Positions 9,861 through 22,369 of a DNA stretch of 64,000 nucleotides are shown here, in pieces. The DNA lies in NCBI GenBank assembly GCA_963682055.1, contig OY821742.1:29793060-29857059 (forward strand), written 5' to 3'. The notes under the pieces are model-generated. The model was not told the origin of the DNA, ran no database searches, and worked only from the letters and a program-made list of their open reading frames with translations. The number at the start of each line of letters is the position of its first letter. Position 1 is the stretch's first letter. A program made the position numbers and the translations under genes. Source of the stretch: Primula veris (lineage: Eukaryota > Streptophyta > Magnoliopsida > Ericales > Primulaceae).

Positions 9861-12800
9861 GTTGGTGACATGTTTAATTTTATACTTATGTTTACAAATA
9901 AATCATTTACAATTAACAATTACTCCACAAACCTTTATGTAAGTTCGCAACATTGAAATGTTTCATGTTTATGTAATTAATTGAGTTTAGTGATACAATT
10001 TGAATTCTAATAGAAATAAAAAGTAAATGCCACCAACCAGGAATTATTTTACAATGAACGCAAGTGTTTTTCTATCTTGTATGTTGTACTCATTTTTTGA
10101 CTTCACTAGATTTATACTTTGATTTCTTTTCAATGGGTCTCTTCTATACCATTTCACCAAAATTATCATATTTGTGTTACTTTATTAGTTTCCTTGTCAA
10201 GTAATATATTATTTTCCTAAATTTGTTTTAATTTAATTTTTGTAACTTTCCGTCTCTAAACCCTAAACCCTAAACTTTAACCCGTGCAAGTTCTTGAATA
10301 TAGAGAATTCATTTTGGACCTCGCACAATGTCATTACGAATGGTATAATCACGTTACACCATGGAGTATATGATAAAGTAAAATCAAATAGTGATGTTTA
10401 TATTAACGGGTTCACTGATTTATCATATCAGTTCTCAACTAACGACTATTATGGTATCAATGTCTTAATACTATAAGTTAATTGGAGTATTACCCGAGTT
10501 TATCTATAAAAAAAACGGTCATGTTTAAGTGACATTGGGTTGATCCGAGTTCACATGTACGTATGTAATTCATAAACGGTACAATCTTGTTGATATCAAT
10601 ATAAAGTTTCCATAACCAAAGTATTGTATGATCTTTTTGTCTAGCTATGTTAGTGACATAAGCCTGTTATGTTACTTATTCAAGAATAAAGATTTTCAAC
10701 CTAGTCAAATTGGTGAATTCATATGGCTAAAGAAAAAGAACAACGATAGATCCACCATTATTCATCTGATTACACAGATGTTGAATTAAACGAATAGAAG
10801 AACGATAAAGATTCGGATCAGAGCGGTGAAGAAACGGGTTCGTACTTAGTAGCCATGAGGACTCCGGTTCGAGTCATACAGGAAAATGTGAAAGACCTAT
10901 ATCTGTTTTTTTTGTTTTTCCACCGTAATTTTCCCCCTTTGTATTCCAAAAAAACAAAGTTCCACCCATATGTTTTTTCAACTTTCTCAAAATTGAAAAT
11001 TTAAGCTTCTTTTCCCCTGTTTTTTTTTGCTCCAATTGTTTCGCTCTGTTTTTTCGATAGAGCTACGGAATAAAAGTCCAAAAACCCTTATTTGCACAGC
11101 TCCTTTCTCTCTACCCCTCTTATTTGTTCCACCGCCACACTAAACACTCTCTCAGATCCCTCACTTCTATCCTCAATAATCATCCTCTCTCTCTCTCTCT
11201 CTCTCTCATGTTACTTCTCTCTCCCCTCTCTTAATTTCAGGTTCTTTACTCATAATACTTATATACTACTGTTTTTCTTCTATTAATTATGATAGTTTTA
11301 TTTTGATTTTAGGCTTATAATTGCAGGTTACTCTATACATGGTCTTCAACAATCATCCCCTTTCCCGGGTTATTTCTCCCGCCCCCTTTCTGTTCCTATC
11401 ATACTGTTTTTGTTCTATTGATTGTGTTAGATTTTATCGGTTTGGACTTAAATTTGCAGGTTTCTCGTTAAGTAGTGTGTTGGTCTATATATTTCATGTT
11501 TATAATCCAGGATTGTTAAGCAGAATACTTGTTGTTTGGGATTGGACTCTTATGCTCTAAATCTTGGCCACTAGTTATGTTTTTTTTTTTTACTGAAATA
11601 CCTATCCCTAGAATTCTTATACCTTTTTGCTTCCACACCTTGGTTTTTAGTCTATCTAATATTTGTAATTAAGGTAATATGTTATTGGTTATTTAAATTG
11701 TTAAATTAAAATAGTTTGTCCGCATAGAGAGTGTAATGGTTTATGAACATACGTCCATTTATTCAGCTCATTAGTTACTGATATAGTTAGTTTAAGTTAC
11801 CTTTCTATGGATATAAATTGATTTCATTGGTACAAGTTATTGGTGTATCTTTTGCATAATGCCTTATAAGCTTATGCTATATCTTTCATTTCAAGGCTAC
11901 TAATTATACAATGAACATGTTTGGTTGTAACGTTTAGGTATATTAGCTTGATATTTTTAGTGTGAGAAAACCCCCTCATAATGTTTCAAGCTACCAGATG
12001 CTAAGCTTGTTTGGTTCTTTTTTGCTTTTAAGTTGGCCTATACTTACTAGTTCTTCACCATCTTAAAAATTGAGCTATTCTCTAAATCATCCATAAAAAT
12101 GTATGCAAGGAGAGTTCATCTTGGACCAAAGTTACTCAAGCCATGAAAGAGTTATATTGGGATGAGTTTTAAGGTTAGCTTGTAAGAACTTTTCCTTCAT
12201 TTTGGCCCATTTATTTAATGAAAACTCTTGCTTTTTGTCATTTTTTTCTTCTATGAATATCCCCTTTATTTTATGGTTATATTAGTGCTTCATTTTAGTT
12301 TGATAGACTTTAAGCCTGTGCATTTTTTGCTATGGTACCCTCTTTAACTTTTTCCGAAGGTAAAAATTATATCATGATATCCGGAATTGCAATGACACTA
12401 TGTTAAGCATAGGCAAGTTTTCTCAATAACAATAATTACCACTAAGTTTAGATACTATGAGTCATATCATAGACATATGTATTAAGTAAATACATAATAC
12501 ATATGTACGTACATATTAGATGTATAACCACTTTGTAATTAAACAAACATTACGTCAATCCCCATCACCGAATCCAAAATTTGAAATTCAAAGGAAAGAA
12601 AAACTAAGAGTCCGACTCTAACATGACAGGTCTAGAAATTCACTGAATTTGAATTTATAACTTATGTTCTTTTGTTTGTCTCTTTCTAATGTTTATATAT
12701 CTGTTTGTTTAGAAATACTTGAAGTGGCCAAGAAATCTGACAAAGCTTTTGTCGATGAGAATTCGGCCAGAATTGAAGTAAACCAATATTTTTACTTCCT

Positions 12801-12915
12801 TTTTTTTGTTTATATTAGAAATGGTGAAAATTAAGAGAAAAACACCTTTACCTCTTTATTTCCATACTGACTGGATAAAATGCTATGCAATTGGGTTCAT
12901 TTCTCTTATATGAAC
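9861..12915. other. CACTA interior, left of the gypsy: non-coding, exon-like scraps
   Basis: There is no transposase and no recognised protein. There is a telobox-like CCCTAAACCCTAAAC near 10260, a CT-rich stretch (about 11100-11240, like a plant 5' UTR), several TTGCAG|G acceptor-like sites and a possible 63-bp exon near 12712-12774 (acceptor TTTAG, donor GTAAAC). This could be captured gene sequence, but no frame gives a recognisable domain. Confidence 0.4.
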
Positions 12916-15043
12916 TGTCACGCCCCAGATTTTGGATAAATCCGGGTCGTGAATGTAAATGAAAATAAAAAGGAAAAAGTTTAAATAATGAAACATACGG
13001 AATGTCATTCAATAATATGTCAATCAATAGAACCAAATCAATACTTCAGGGCATGCCGATAATCACATTTGATTCACTTTATTGACCTAAGGGTAGCCAA
13101 CGGTGTTCAAATGTGACAACACAAACAAAGCAATACGTTTTTAGAAAATTTCGGCATGAGCTTCGCGTATCTACTTGTTTCCAATAAATTAGACCTGTCT
13201 AAAACAACATATAACAAAATCGCAACGCGATTACCAAATAATCCAAAATGAATAAAAACAAGTCTGACGTGCGCACGATCACGTGTAATATGATAATGAG
13301 CCCCATGCAAGCATTCTAAACTTCGCCACAGTCTACATCAACACTTGTACATCGATCATGAACAAAATGTACAGAAAACAAAGAAAGGAGGTAAGAAAAC
13401 AATCTCACTTTAAAAACGGCGCGTGCTACTAAGCACGCACACACAATCCTAACATGGCAAATATGATATCTTGGCAAATAATGACAAAGGCAATTGCACG
13501 AAAAACACATCAACAAATATAACTCGCAACACAAGTAAATGAACATATAATCAAAATCAACTGAATTAATAATAAAACAAAATAAAACAAAACAAAACAA
13601 AACAAAACAAAATAAAACAAGACTCAACGAAACACAAAGTCGGGATTGCCTCACATGTACCCACTTTTAGAGCCACTCTGCTCTAGGACCCAAAGTGCAA
13701 TGGTTCCCTCACCCATATTATGACACTAACATGTGACCAAAAGATATGGGGCCGGCTTTAAGGGGACTAACCCTATGGTACCGATATACCTAATCCTTGC
13801 GCAAGTTTCCGGGATCTCACCGTAAGCTGACACAGCTCCGCCTTAACACTTGGTACTGCAATCCCTAAAATAAATATAAAAGACTCCGAATACCCAAACA
13901 CGAAAACAATAAACTCCACAATAAAACATAAAACACACTTTATAATATTCGATGTAATTAGATAAACATATCACCACAAAAATATACACGGTATCACCAC
14001 AAGAGTATACACGATATCACCACTAACACACTTTCACCACTTTCACGATTTTAAAAGATTTAATTAAATAACACATTTAAATCATTTTATTCTCCACAAT
14101 TCATTTTATAATAAAAATAGTAATATTGCCATACACAATATAATCACCATAAAAATATGATTAGCATAAATAAAACCATGGAAGCATATTACACATACAC
14201 AATACAATAACATGATGCAATACACACTAACCAACCAACTAACCATTTACATAGCCTAGCATACAACAAACAACACATAAAAACCGCCTTTAAAGCGAAA
14301 CTATATTCTTCCCCCTTACCTATACAAACAAGAGCTCGTTTGTAAAAATATCCCAACCTCGAACCGAAAACCCACCGAACAATCAAAGCTAGATATGGAC
14401 AGACCACTAATCGCCCTCAAGTAGTCCCTAAACGTAATTAGAACGAGCTACGGATCAATAAAATTGATGTAAATTCGGATTATTAATGAAACCCTAAAAA
14501 TGGGTTTTTTTATAAAAGTTAAAATCAGATGAAACGGCTTACACGGATAGAAAGCTCTCGAAAAATAGGCTAAGAAAACATATTTGATTGTCGAAAACGG
14601 ACACCCGATGACCTCGTAATCACCCCTCGAAGTCGCAGCCTTAAAACCCTAAACCGCACCCATTACCGCCACCTACCACCACAGCCTGACCAGCCCCTTT
14701 CCGGCGACCTAACCCTTCTCCGGCGTTCGTCTCTCTCTCTCTCTGTCACTCCGCTGGTTTCTCTCTCTCTTCTATTATCTCTGTATATATGTCTATATGT
14801 ATATATTTATATATGTAATATGTATATGTATATATGTATATGTATTATCTAGATATTTATAACTAAATTACTAATTAGTCCACTTAGTTATTAAATAATA
14901 CAAATCACCCCCACAACTATTATATACACCCAATTTCATATCACACACATATTTCACACAAATACGTAATCACCCACAAAACTAAATATCACTATCATAT
15001 TACTAAAATTAATAATAAAGTACAAAATTTCCGAGACGTTACA
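12916..15043 (-). repeat. Gypsy 3' LTR (left)
   Basis: Begins TGTCACGCCCC and ends CGAGACGTTACA on the plus strand. It contains an AAAAC/AAAAT microsatellite near 13573-13620, a CT repeat near 14730-14770 and TATATG-rich sequence near 14780-14860. Small ORFs inside are unsupported and occur in both LTRs. Confidence 0.95.
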
Positions 15044-15713
15044 TTCTCCCCAACTTAAAAGAATTTCGTCCCGAAATTAAACACATACCCGAATCAATAA
15101 ATAAGTCTGGATACTTAGCATGAATCTCTAGCTCACGTTCCCATGTTGCCTCTTCGGTCCCATGGTGACTCCACAATACTTTCACCAAAGGAATAACGCG
15201 CCTTCGTAGTACCTGCTCACGTCTATCAAGTATACGGACCGGGCGAACCACATAAGAAACGTCCTCATGTACTCGAAGATCGGAAAAATTCAGAATATGA
15301 GATGGGTCTGGCTCGTACTTTCGGAGCATCGAAACATGGAACACTGGGTGTACATTCGCCAATTGCGGTGGCAAAGCTAACTGATAGGCCAGATCACCAA
15401 TTCTCTCCAAAATCAAGAAAGGTCCAATAAACCGCGGTGACAACTTCCCACGCCTCCCAAAACGCATAATGCCCTTACGCGGCAATATTTTAAGGAACAC
15501 ATGATCACCCACCTCAAACTCCAATGGTCGCCTTCGTCTATCCGCGTAACTCTTTTGACGGCTTCTCGCTGTCTCTAGCTTTTGTTTAATCAAAAGAATC
15601 TTCTCTGTAGTCTCTCGAACCACATCTGGTCCTAACAATGACGATTCACCGGCCTCCGTCCAACACACCGGAGATCTACATGGTCGCCCATATAGGGCCT
15701 CATAAGGGGCCAT
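15039..15713 (-). pseudogene. Gypsy integrase C-terminus with chromodomain-like tail
   Basis: The frame opens at MAPYEALYGRPCRSP, the conserved end of the integrase core. It continues through the GPY/F-type module (LSPRFIGPFLILERIG, VHPVFHVSMLRKY) to a chromodomain-like tail near residues 185-205 (VKVLWSHHGTEEATWERE), which in chromoviruses guides insertion to particular chromatin. The stop lies at the LTR edge. It is separated from the rest of integrase by one TAG in the same frame just upstream, so on its own it is the C-terminal part of a broken polyprotein. Confidence 0.85.
15044..15056 (-). promoter_or_regulatory. Gypsy polypurine tract
   Basis: The minus strand reads AAGTTGGGGAGAA directly against the 3' LTR, the expected priming site for plus-strand DNA synthesis. 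Confidence 0.8.
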
Positions 15714-15722
15714 CTCAATGCT

Positions 15723-16073
15723 CTAATGATAACTATTATTATAAGCGAACTCAATCAACGCCACATGTTTCTCCCAACCCCCACCAAAATCAAGTACACA
15801 CGCACGAAGCATATCCTCCAAGGTTTGGATAGTCCTCTCCGACTGCCCATCGGTCTGAGGGTGATATGCCGTACTCAAATCTAGTTTCGTCCCTAACGCC
15901 TTCTGAAAACTCTGCCAGAAACGAGACACAAAGCGAGGATCACGATCAGACACAATAGAAACTGGGACACCATGTAAGCGAACAATCTCACGAACATAAA
16001 TCTCGCATAGCTGCTCGACTTTGTCGCTAATACGCATCGGGAGAAAGTGAGCCGATTTCGTCAATCGATCCAC
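15723..16073 (-). pseudogene. Gypsy integrase catalytic core (second Asp and Glu)
   Basis: Carries [24 protein letters not shown] (second catalytic Asp) and [20 protein letters not shown] (catalytic Glu). It is bounded by in-frame TAG codons on both sides (near 16074 and 15720), which split integrase into three stretches in the same frame. The changes look like simple point mutations (one fits TGG to TAG). In an intact element this domain inserts the cDNA into the chromosome. Confidence 0.88.
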
Positions 16074-16079
16074 TATGAC

Positions 16080-16403
16080 CTATATCGCATCTTTCTCCTT
16101 ACTAGATCTCGGCAACCCCACTACAAAGTCCATAGTTATACGTTCCCACTTCCACTCGGGTATAGGCAAAGGTTTAAGCAACCCTCCCGGCTTTTGATGT
16201 TCTATCTTCACCTGCTGACAAGTAAGACATTTACTAACAAAGTCTGCCACGTCTTTTTTCATTCCACTCCAATAAAACTGTCGAGCTAGGTCGTGGTACA
16301 TCTTTGTGCCACTAGGATGAACTGCCAATCGAGAATGGTGGAATTCCTTCATGACCTCCATGCGCATACTCGCAGGTACCAGTAGACGATCCATAAATCT
16401 CAC
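16080..16403 (-). pseudogene. Gypsy integrase zinc-binding domain and first catalytic Asp
   Basis: HHSRLAVHPSGTKMYHDL...FVSKCLTCQQVK is the HHCC zinc-binding module of integrase (HHSRL H..., then C..C in CLTC). It is followed by WERITMDFVVGLP, which holds the first catalytic Asp. An upstream stop near 16425 and another near 16560 in the RT-integrase linker separate it from RNase H. The frame ends at a TAG where the core continues. Confidence 0.88.
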
Positions 16404-16559
16404 TCCCCCATCTAAGCCAATCTTCTATTTGTCGAGTCCCAACTCACTCGAGACTTTAACTCGCAAGTCCCTAGATTCCTCATCCCCTTGTTGGGCATTA
16501 ATTACCCCTGAGACTAACGACGGTTGCACCTTCACCGAGAACAACACGGCTGAATTTTC

Positions 16560-17465
16560 TTATTCACCCAACTCCAAGTCGAAGTCGTTAAGAACATTCA
16601 GCATACCCCATTCACGGACAGCTATGCATGCCAAAGAACACCTAGTCTTGCGACTCAAGGCGTCTGCCACCATATTTGCTTTACCAGGATAATACTGCAA
16701 GTCGAAGTCGTATTGCTCAAGATACTCCATCCACCTCCTTTGTCGTAAGTTTAGATCACGCTGTGTGAAAATATACTTGAGACTCTTGTGATCCGAAAAC
16801 ACATTGAATCTCTCTCCAAACAAGTAGTGCCGCCAACACTTCAAAGAAAACACAACCGCAGCCAACTCAAGATCATGAGTGGGATAGTTTTTCTCATGAA
16901 CTTTTAACTGCCGAGAAGCATAAGCCACCACCTTGCCCTCTTGCATTAACACTGCACCGAGGCCTTCCTTCGAGGCATCACAATAAACACAATACTCCAC
17001 ACCTCTCTCTGGGATAATGAGAATAGGAGCAGATGTCAAGCGACGCTTCAATTCTTGGAAAGAAAGTTCACATTTCTCGTCCCATTCGAATTTAACACCT
17101 TTCTTCGTAAGTCGAGTTAGGGGAGCCGTCAGACGAGAAAATTTTTGCACGAACCTTCGATAGTAACCTGCTAGTCCCAAGAAGCTACGGATCTCGAACA
17201 CACTTTTTGGTTGAGCCCAATCAGTCACCACCTCAATCTTAGAAGGATCAACCGACACTCCATCCGCTGACACTACGTGGCCCAGAAACTTCACCTCTGA
17301 CATCCAAAACTCGCACTTGGAGAAGTTAGCATACAGTTTATGCTTTCTTAAAAGATTAAGCACAACACGAAGGTGCTGGATGTGTTCTTCTTTCGATGAA
17401 GAGTACACCAGAATGTCGTCCACAAACACCACGACAAACTTGTCCAGAAAAGGCTCTAAAGACAC
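16560..17465 (-). pseudogene. Gypsy RT C-terminal half and RNase H
   Basis: Begins in the RT palm just before [14 protein letters not shown], which holds the YXDD-equivalent active site. It continues with [37 protein letters not shown] and [13 protein letters not shown]. RNase H follows from about residue 150 ([50 protein letters not shown], and ADALSRK at the end). Catalytic residues look intact. It is separated from the first half of RT by a frameshift in the overlap around 17450-17465, and ends at a TAA after ELGE. Confidence 0.92.
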
Positions 17466-18858
17466 GGTTCATCAAGTCCATAAATGCAGCTGGTGCATTC
17501 GTTAACCCGAATGGCATCACTAGAAACTCATAATGACCATACCGAGTACGAAATGCAGTCTTAGGAATATCAACTTCACGAACACGAAGTTGGTGATATC
17601 CAGAACGGAGATCAATCTTAGAAAAACACTTTGATCCTTTCAGCTGATCAAAGAGGTCATCGATTCGTGGCAGGGGATACTTATTCTTTATCGTAACTCG
17701 ATTCAGCCTACGATAATCAATACACATACGCATACCACCATCCTTCTTCTGGACAAATAATGTTGGCGCACCCCATGGAGACACACTAGGACGTATAAAT
17801 CCCTTACCCAACAAATCATGCAACTGTTCTTTTAACTCTTTCAACTCAGCTGGCGCTAAACGATAAGGAGCCATAGCAATCGGAGTAGTCCCAGGTGTTA
17901 AATCTATGGAAAACTCCACCTCACGCTGAGGAGGAAGTTCGATAAGATCATTAGAAAACACCTCGGGAAACTCACACACCACCGGAGGTAGCTCGACGTC
18001 AGTAGACACTTCATCACTAACCGATAAGCTAGCTAATAAACCACCCAAATCATCAACCACGTTCCATGACAGGGAAAAACGAATACATCGGTCCCCAGAG
18101 AAAATAATACGATCACCAGAAGGGGAAATAAAAGATACACATCGACGCTCACAATCGATAATGGCATGGAAGAAAGATAACCAGTCCATGCCAAGAATAA
18201 CATCAAAGCTAGTTATCTCAAGCATAAGAAAGTCGAACACAAAAGGGTGTTCAAAAATATAAATCACACAGTCACGGCATATTTGATTAAGCGGAACACT
18301 ACCATGAATAGGAGTTTCAACCAAAATAGCAGGATCTTGAATACTGAATAATAAATCCATAGATGAAGCAAAACGAGAAGAAATAAATGAACGAGAAGCG
18401 CCAGTATCAAATAATACAGTAGCCCAGGAAGAGCTAACGAGTAAGGTACCTTGAATAACTGAAGGTTCGTTCCTGTCAGTATTAACCTGAGGCAGGGCGA
18501 ACACACGAGCTTGAGTACCCTGAGAAGACTGAGAAGACTGGTGCTGCTGATAACCACCACGACCAGAACTCTGAAAACCACCACGACCAGAACTCTGAAA
18601 ACCACCACGACCAGAACTCGGAAAACCACCACGACCTGCTCTTGAATTATAAGAACTAGGAGCCTTAGAACCAGAATAAGAAGGCGTAGTCGAATAGGTC
18701 TTGAGTAGCTGGAGTAGTACGCATAAAAGCTGAAGAAGTGGCACTAGTTCCCCTAGACATGCACCGACTCTGAAGATGTCCTAATCCACCACATTTATGA
18801 CACTTAGCCCTAGGACAGTCTCGAACCCTATGAGCCCGAGAACCACCTTAACACTTAA
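17356..18858 (-). pseudogene. Gypsy gag zinc knuckle, RGG-rich linker, protease and RT N-terminal half
   Basis: Upstream of the long open stretch (17356-18744), in the same region, a CCHC knuckle ([16 protein letters not shown]2-C-X4-H-X4-C) lies at about 18770-18811, preceded by a decayed second knuckle with a stop. Then come tandem GRGGFQSS units (RGG repeats, about residues 40-65), the aspartic protease with [13 protein letters not shown], and RT blocks 1-4 ([56 protein letters not shown]). A frameshift near 17455 diverts the last 30 residues. The capsid region expected upstream is missing: only about 500 bp separate the knuckle from the PBS. Confidence 0.9.
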
Positions 18859-19364
18859 AAATGATACCATATACACACGGCATACAGGGTACAACGAAAA
18901 CATGAAACAAACTAAACGCCTACAAATCCTACTTGTCTACACAAATATCAATCCTTCTTAACCCGTCGTAATTTAGTTTCAGTCACTTAACAATCATAAA
19001 AAACAATCCGTTGGAAGGCACCACCACAATCCTCGATCAATACATGTAGCACATAAAAAATATTCCTATATAATCACATCACGAGTAACACAACTGGATA
19101 CAAAATATATCCACCAACTAAAACCGTTCACATTCAACAAACACGAAACCGTTTAACAAGAACCATATATACACCCATTAAAACGGATCAACTCACACTA
19201 CAATATAAGTCAACCAAACTTGAATGTAAACAAACAACCAAATACACCACATGGATTTTGAAAAATGCATATTTTCTTAAAATGTCTTACACCACCAAGT
19301 ATCACCCCTTCCCGTGTGTGCCTATCCTACCCAACAGGCAACCAAGTTAATCGGAACCCGGTTA
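18859..19364 (-). other. Gypsy leader region lacking gag capsid
   Basis: This non-coding AT-rich stretch lies where about 1 kb of gag would normally sit. No capsid-like frame is visible. I infer a deletion of most of gag. Confidence 0.65.
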
Positions 19365-19376
19365 GCTCTGATACCA
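19365..19376 (-). promoter_or_regulatory. Gypsy primer binding site (tRNA-iMet)
   Basis: The minus strand reads TGGTATCAGAGC three bases from the 5' LTR, the usual plant initiator tRNA-Met complement. Confidence 0.92.
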
Positions 19377-19379
19377 AGC

Positions 19380-21502
19380 TGTCACGCCCCGGATTTTGGA
19401 TAAACCCGGGTCGTGAATGTAAATGAAAATAAAAAGGAAAAAGTTTAAATAATGAAACATACGGAATGTCATTCAATAATATGTCAATCAATAGAACCAA
19501 ATCAATACTTCAGGGCATGCCGATAATCACATTTGATTCACTTTATTGACCTAAGGGTAGCCAACGGTGTTCAAATGTGACAACACAAACAAAGCAATAC
19601 GTTTTTAGAAAATTTCGGCATGAGCTTCGCGTATCTACTTGTTTCCAATAAATTAGACCTGTCTAAAACAACATATAACAAAATCGCAACGCGATTACCA
19701 AATAATCCAAAATGAATAAAAACAAGTCTGACGTGCGCACGATCACGTGTAATATGATAATGAGCCCCATGCAAGCATTCTAAACTTCGCCACAGTCTAC
19801 ATCAACACTTGTACATCGATCATGAACAAAATGTACAGAAAACAAAGAAAGGAGGTAAGAAAACAATCTCACTTTAAAAACGGCGCGTGCTACTAAGCAC
19901 GCACACACAATCCTAACATGGCAAATATGATATCTTGGCAAATAATGACAAAGGCAATTGCACGAAAAACACATCAACAAATATAACTCGCAACACAAGT
20001 AAATGAACATATAATCAAAATCAACTGAATTAATAATAAAACAAAATAAAACAAAACAAAACAAAACAAAATAAAACAAGACTCAACGAAACACAAAGTC
20101 GGGATTGCCTCACATGTACCCACTTTTAGAGCCACTCTGCTCTAGGACCCAAAGTGCAATGGTTCCCTCACCCATATTATGACACTAACATGTGACCAAA
20201 AGATATGGGGCCGGCTTTAAGGGGACTAACCCTATGGTACCGATATACCTAATCCTTGCGCAAGTTTCCGGGATCTCACCGTAAGCTGACACAGCTCCGC
20301 CTTAACACTTGGTACTGCAATCCCTAAAATAAATATAAAAGACTCCGAATACCCAAACACGAAAACAATAAACTCCACAATAAAACATAAAACACACTTT
20401 ATAATATTCGATGTAATTAGATAAACATATCACCACAAAAATATACACGGTATCACCACAAGAGTATACACGATATCACCACTAACACACTTTCACCACT
20501 TTCACGATTTTAAAAGATTTAATTAAATAACACATTTAAATCATTTTATTCTCCACAATTCATTTTATAATAAAAATAGTAATATTGCCATACACAATAT
20601 AATCACCATAAAAATATGATTAGCATAAATAAAACCATGGAAGCATATTACACATACACAATACAATAACATGATGCAATACACACTAACCAACCAACTA
20701 ACCATTTACATAGCGTAGCATACAACAAACAACACATAAAAACCGCCTTTAAAGCGAAACTATATTCTTCCCCCTTACCTATACAAACAAGAGCTCGTTT
20801 GTAAAAATATCCCAACCTCGAACCGAAAACCCACCGAACAATCAAAGCTAGATATGGACAGCCCACTAATCGCCCTCAAGTAGTCCCTAAACGTAATTAG
20901 AACGAGCTACGGATCAATAAAATTGATGTAAATTCGGATTATTAATGAAACCCTAAAAATGGGTTTTTTTATAAAAGTTAAAATCAGATGAAACGGCTTA
21001 CACGGATAGAAAGCTCTCGAAAAATAGGCTAAGAAAACATATTTGATTGTCGAAAACGGACACCCGATGACCTCGTAATCACCCCTCGAAGTCGCAGCCT
21101 TAAAACCCTAAACCGCACCCACTACCGCCACCTACCACCACAGCCTGACCAGCCCCTTTCCGGCGACCTAACCCTTCTCCGGCGTTCGTCTCTCTCTCTC
21201 TATGTCACTCCGCTGGTTTCTCTCTCTCTTCTATTATCTCTGTATATATGTCTATATGTATATATTTATATATGTAATATGTATATGTATATATGTATAT
21301 GTATTATCTAGATATTTATAACTAAATTACTAATTAGTCCACTTAGTTATTAAATAATACAAATCACCCCCACAACTATTATATACACCCAATTTCATAT
21401 CACACACATATTTCACACAAATACGTAATCACCCACAAAACTAAATATCACTATCATATTACTAAAATTAATAATAAAGTACAAAATTTCCGAGACGTTA
21501 CA
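19380..21502 (-). repeat. Gypsy 5' LTR (right)
   Basis: Nearly identical to 12916-15043. By eye I see about six substitutions (for example CCCCGGATT against CCCCAGATT, and ACAGCCCAC against ACAGACCAC) plus length differences in the AAAAC and CT microsatellites. Confidence 0.95.
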
Positions 21503-22281
21503 TGAACTTTGCTATGTTTTATATGGGTTGGTTTTTGTCGAGTTTCCGTCTAAAAGGCAGCTCACTCTTAGTTCATTTTTATTTTCTAAGTTGTTTGTCC
21601 GTGATTAAATGGGCCGTAATTACTTATGTGCAACTTGTAACAACCCGACCCTCTTATGAACATATTTTGATTGTCTATGTTGTTCTAAATGAAATTCATG
21701 TTTGCTTCCTGAAGAGAAAATGAAAGCGGGTTTAAGTCTTTGTTTGAGGCATATTGATTATTATCTCCATAGTTTTCTTTTGATATGTGCAGTTCTGGTT
21801 CAGTGATATATTTAGCTTGGGTAGGTTTTTAGCTTTTGTGTTTAGTTTTGCTCTTTTTATGGTTTTGAGCTATGGTTTATGTGGTTTATTACAGATTGTA
21901 TTTAAATGCAACAAAGATGGAGCTCTAGCAGGGAGAATGATTGCTCTACTATGTCGGCAGATGATGATAAGTGTGTGCAGTTCAACGATGTATTTTGCTT
22001 GTAAACAAGTGATCAGATGAAGACAGCGACGTAGGGTTGATCATAGGTGATATTTTGATAGAATCTCATTTTGTGGGCAAGTAAGCTGGTGTTTTATAAA
22101 CAAATGGGCATTATACCATTTTGGTGTTGATTTATTGGGTGTATTGAATTTTGTGAACAAGTGGCGTGGTACGTTCTCAATGAAATTGGTTGATTAGTTG
22201 GTTTTTGAAAAAATTGTCGAAGTTACTTGAATGTGTTTATGATTTAATTTTGTTAGATGGATTTTGTTTATTGTGTGATGA

Positions 22282-22331
<50 letters not shown>

Positions 22332-22369
22332 ATGAAATGTATTTTATATAATTGTATATCTAGCATCAA
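21503..22369. other. CACTA interior, right of the gypsy; contains a TA microsatellite
   Basis: Continues the host sequence after the TSD. A (TA)n run lies at about 22285-22323. An exon-like stretch near 21895-22020 follows an ACAG acceptor but gives no recognisable domain. Confidence 0.45.

Larger units (their letters stand above)
12916..21502 (-). mobile_element. Ty3/gypsy chromovirus (Tekay/Del-like), complete but defective, TSD TGAAC
   Basis: The element has two long LTRs (2,128 and 2,123 bp) and perfect 5-bp TSDs TGAAC at 12911-12915 and 21503-21507. A PBS matching initiator tRNA-Met is at 19365-19376, and a polypurine tract is next to the left LTR (15044-15056). Domain order on the minus strand is zinc knuckle, protease, RT, RNase H, integrase, chromodomain-like C-terminus, which is the Ty3/gypsy order; the C-terminal VKVLW...EEATWERE motif points to Tekay/Del chromoviruses. 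LTRs differ at only a handful of positions, so insertion is recent. The capsid part of gag is missing and pol has a frameshift and several stops. Confidence 0.93.

Noticed and set aside
10257..10285. Telomere-like CCCTAAACCCTAAAC
   Set aside because: Only about two units; common as a telobox and not evidence of an interstitial telomere.
13107..14407. ORFs of 60-110 codons inside the gypsy LTRs
   Set aside because: The same frames occur in both LTRs only because the LTRs are copies. Composition is low-complexity and no domain is visible.
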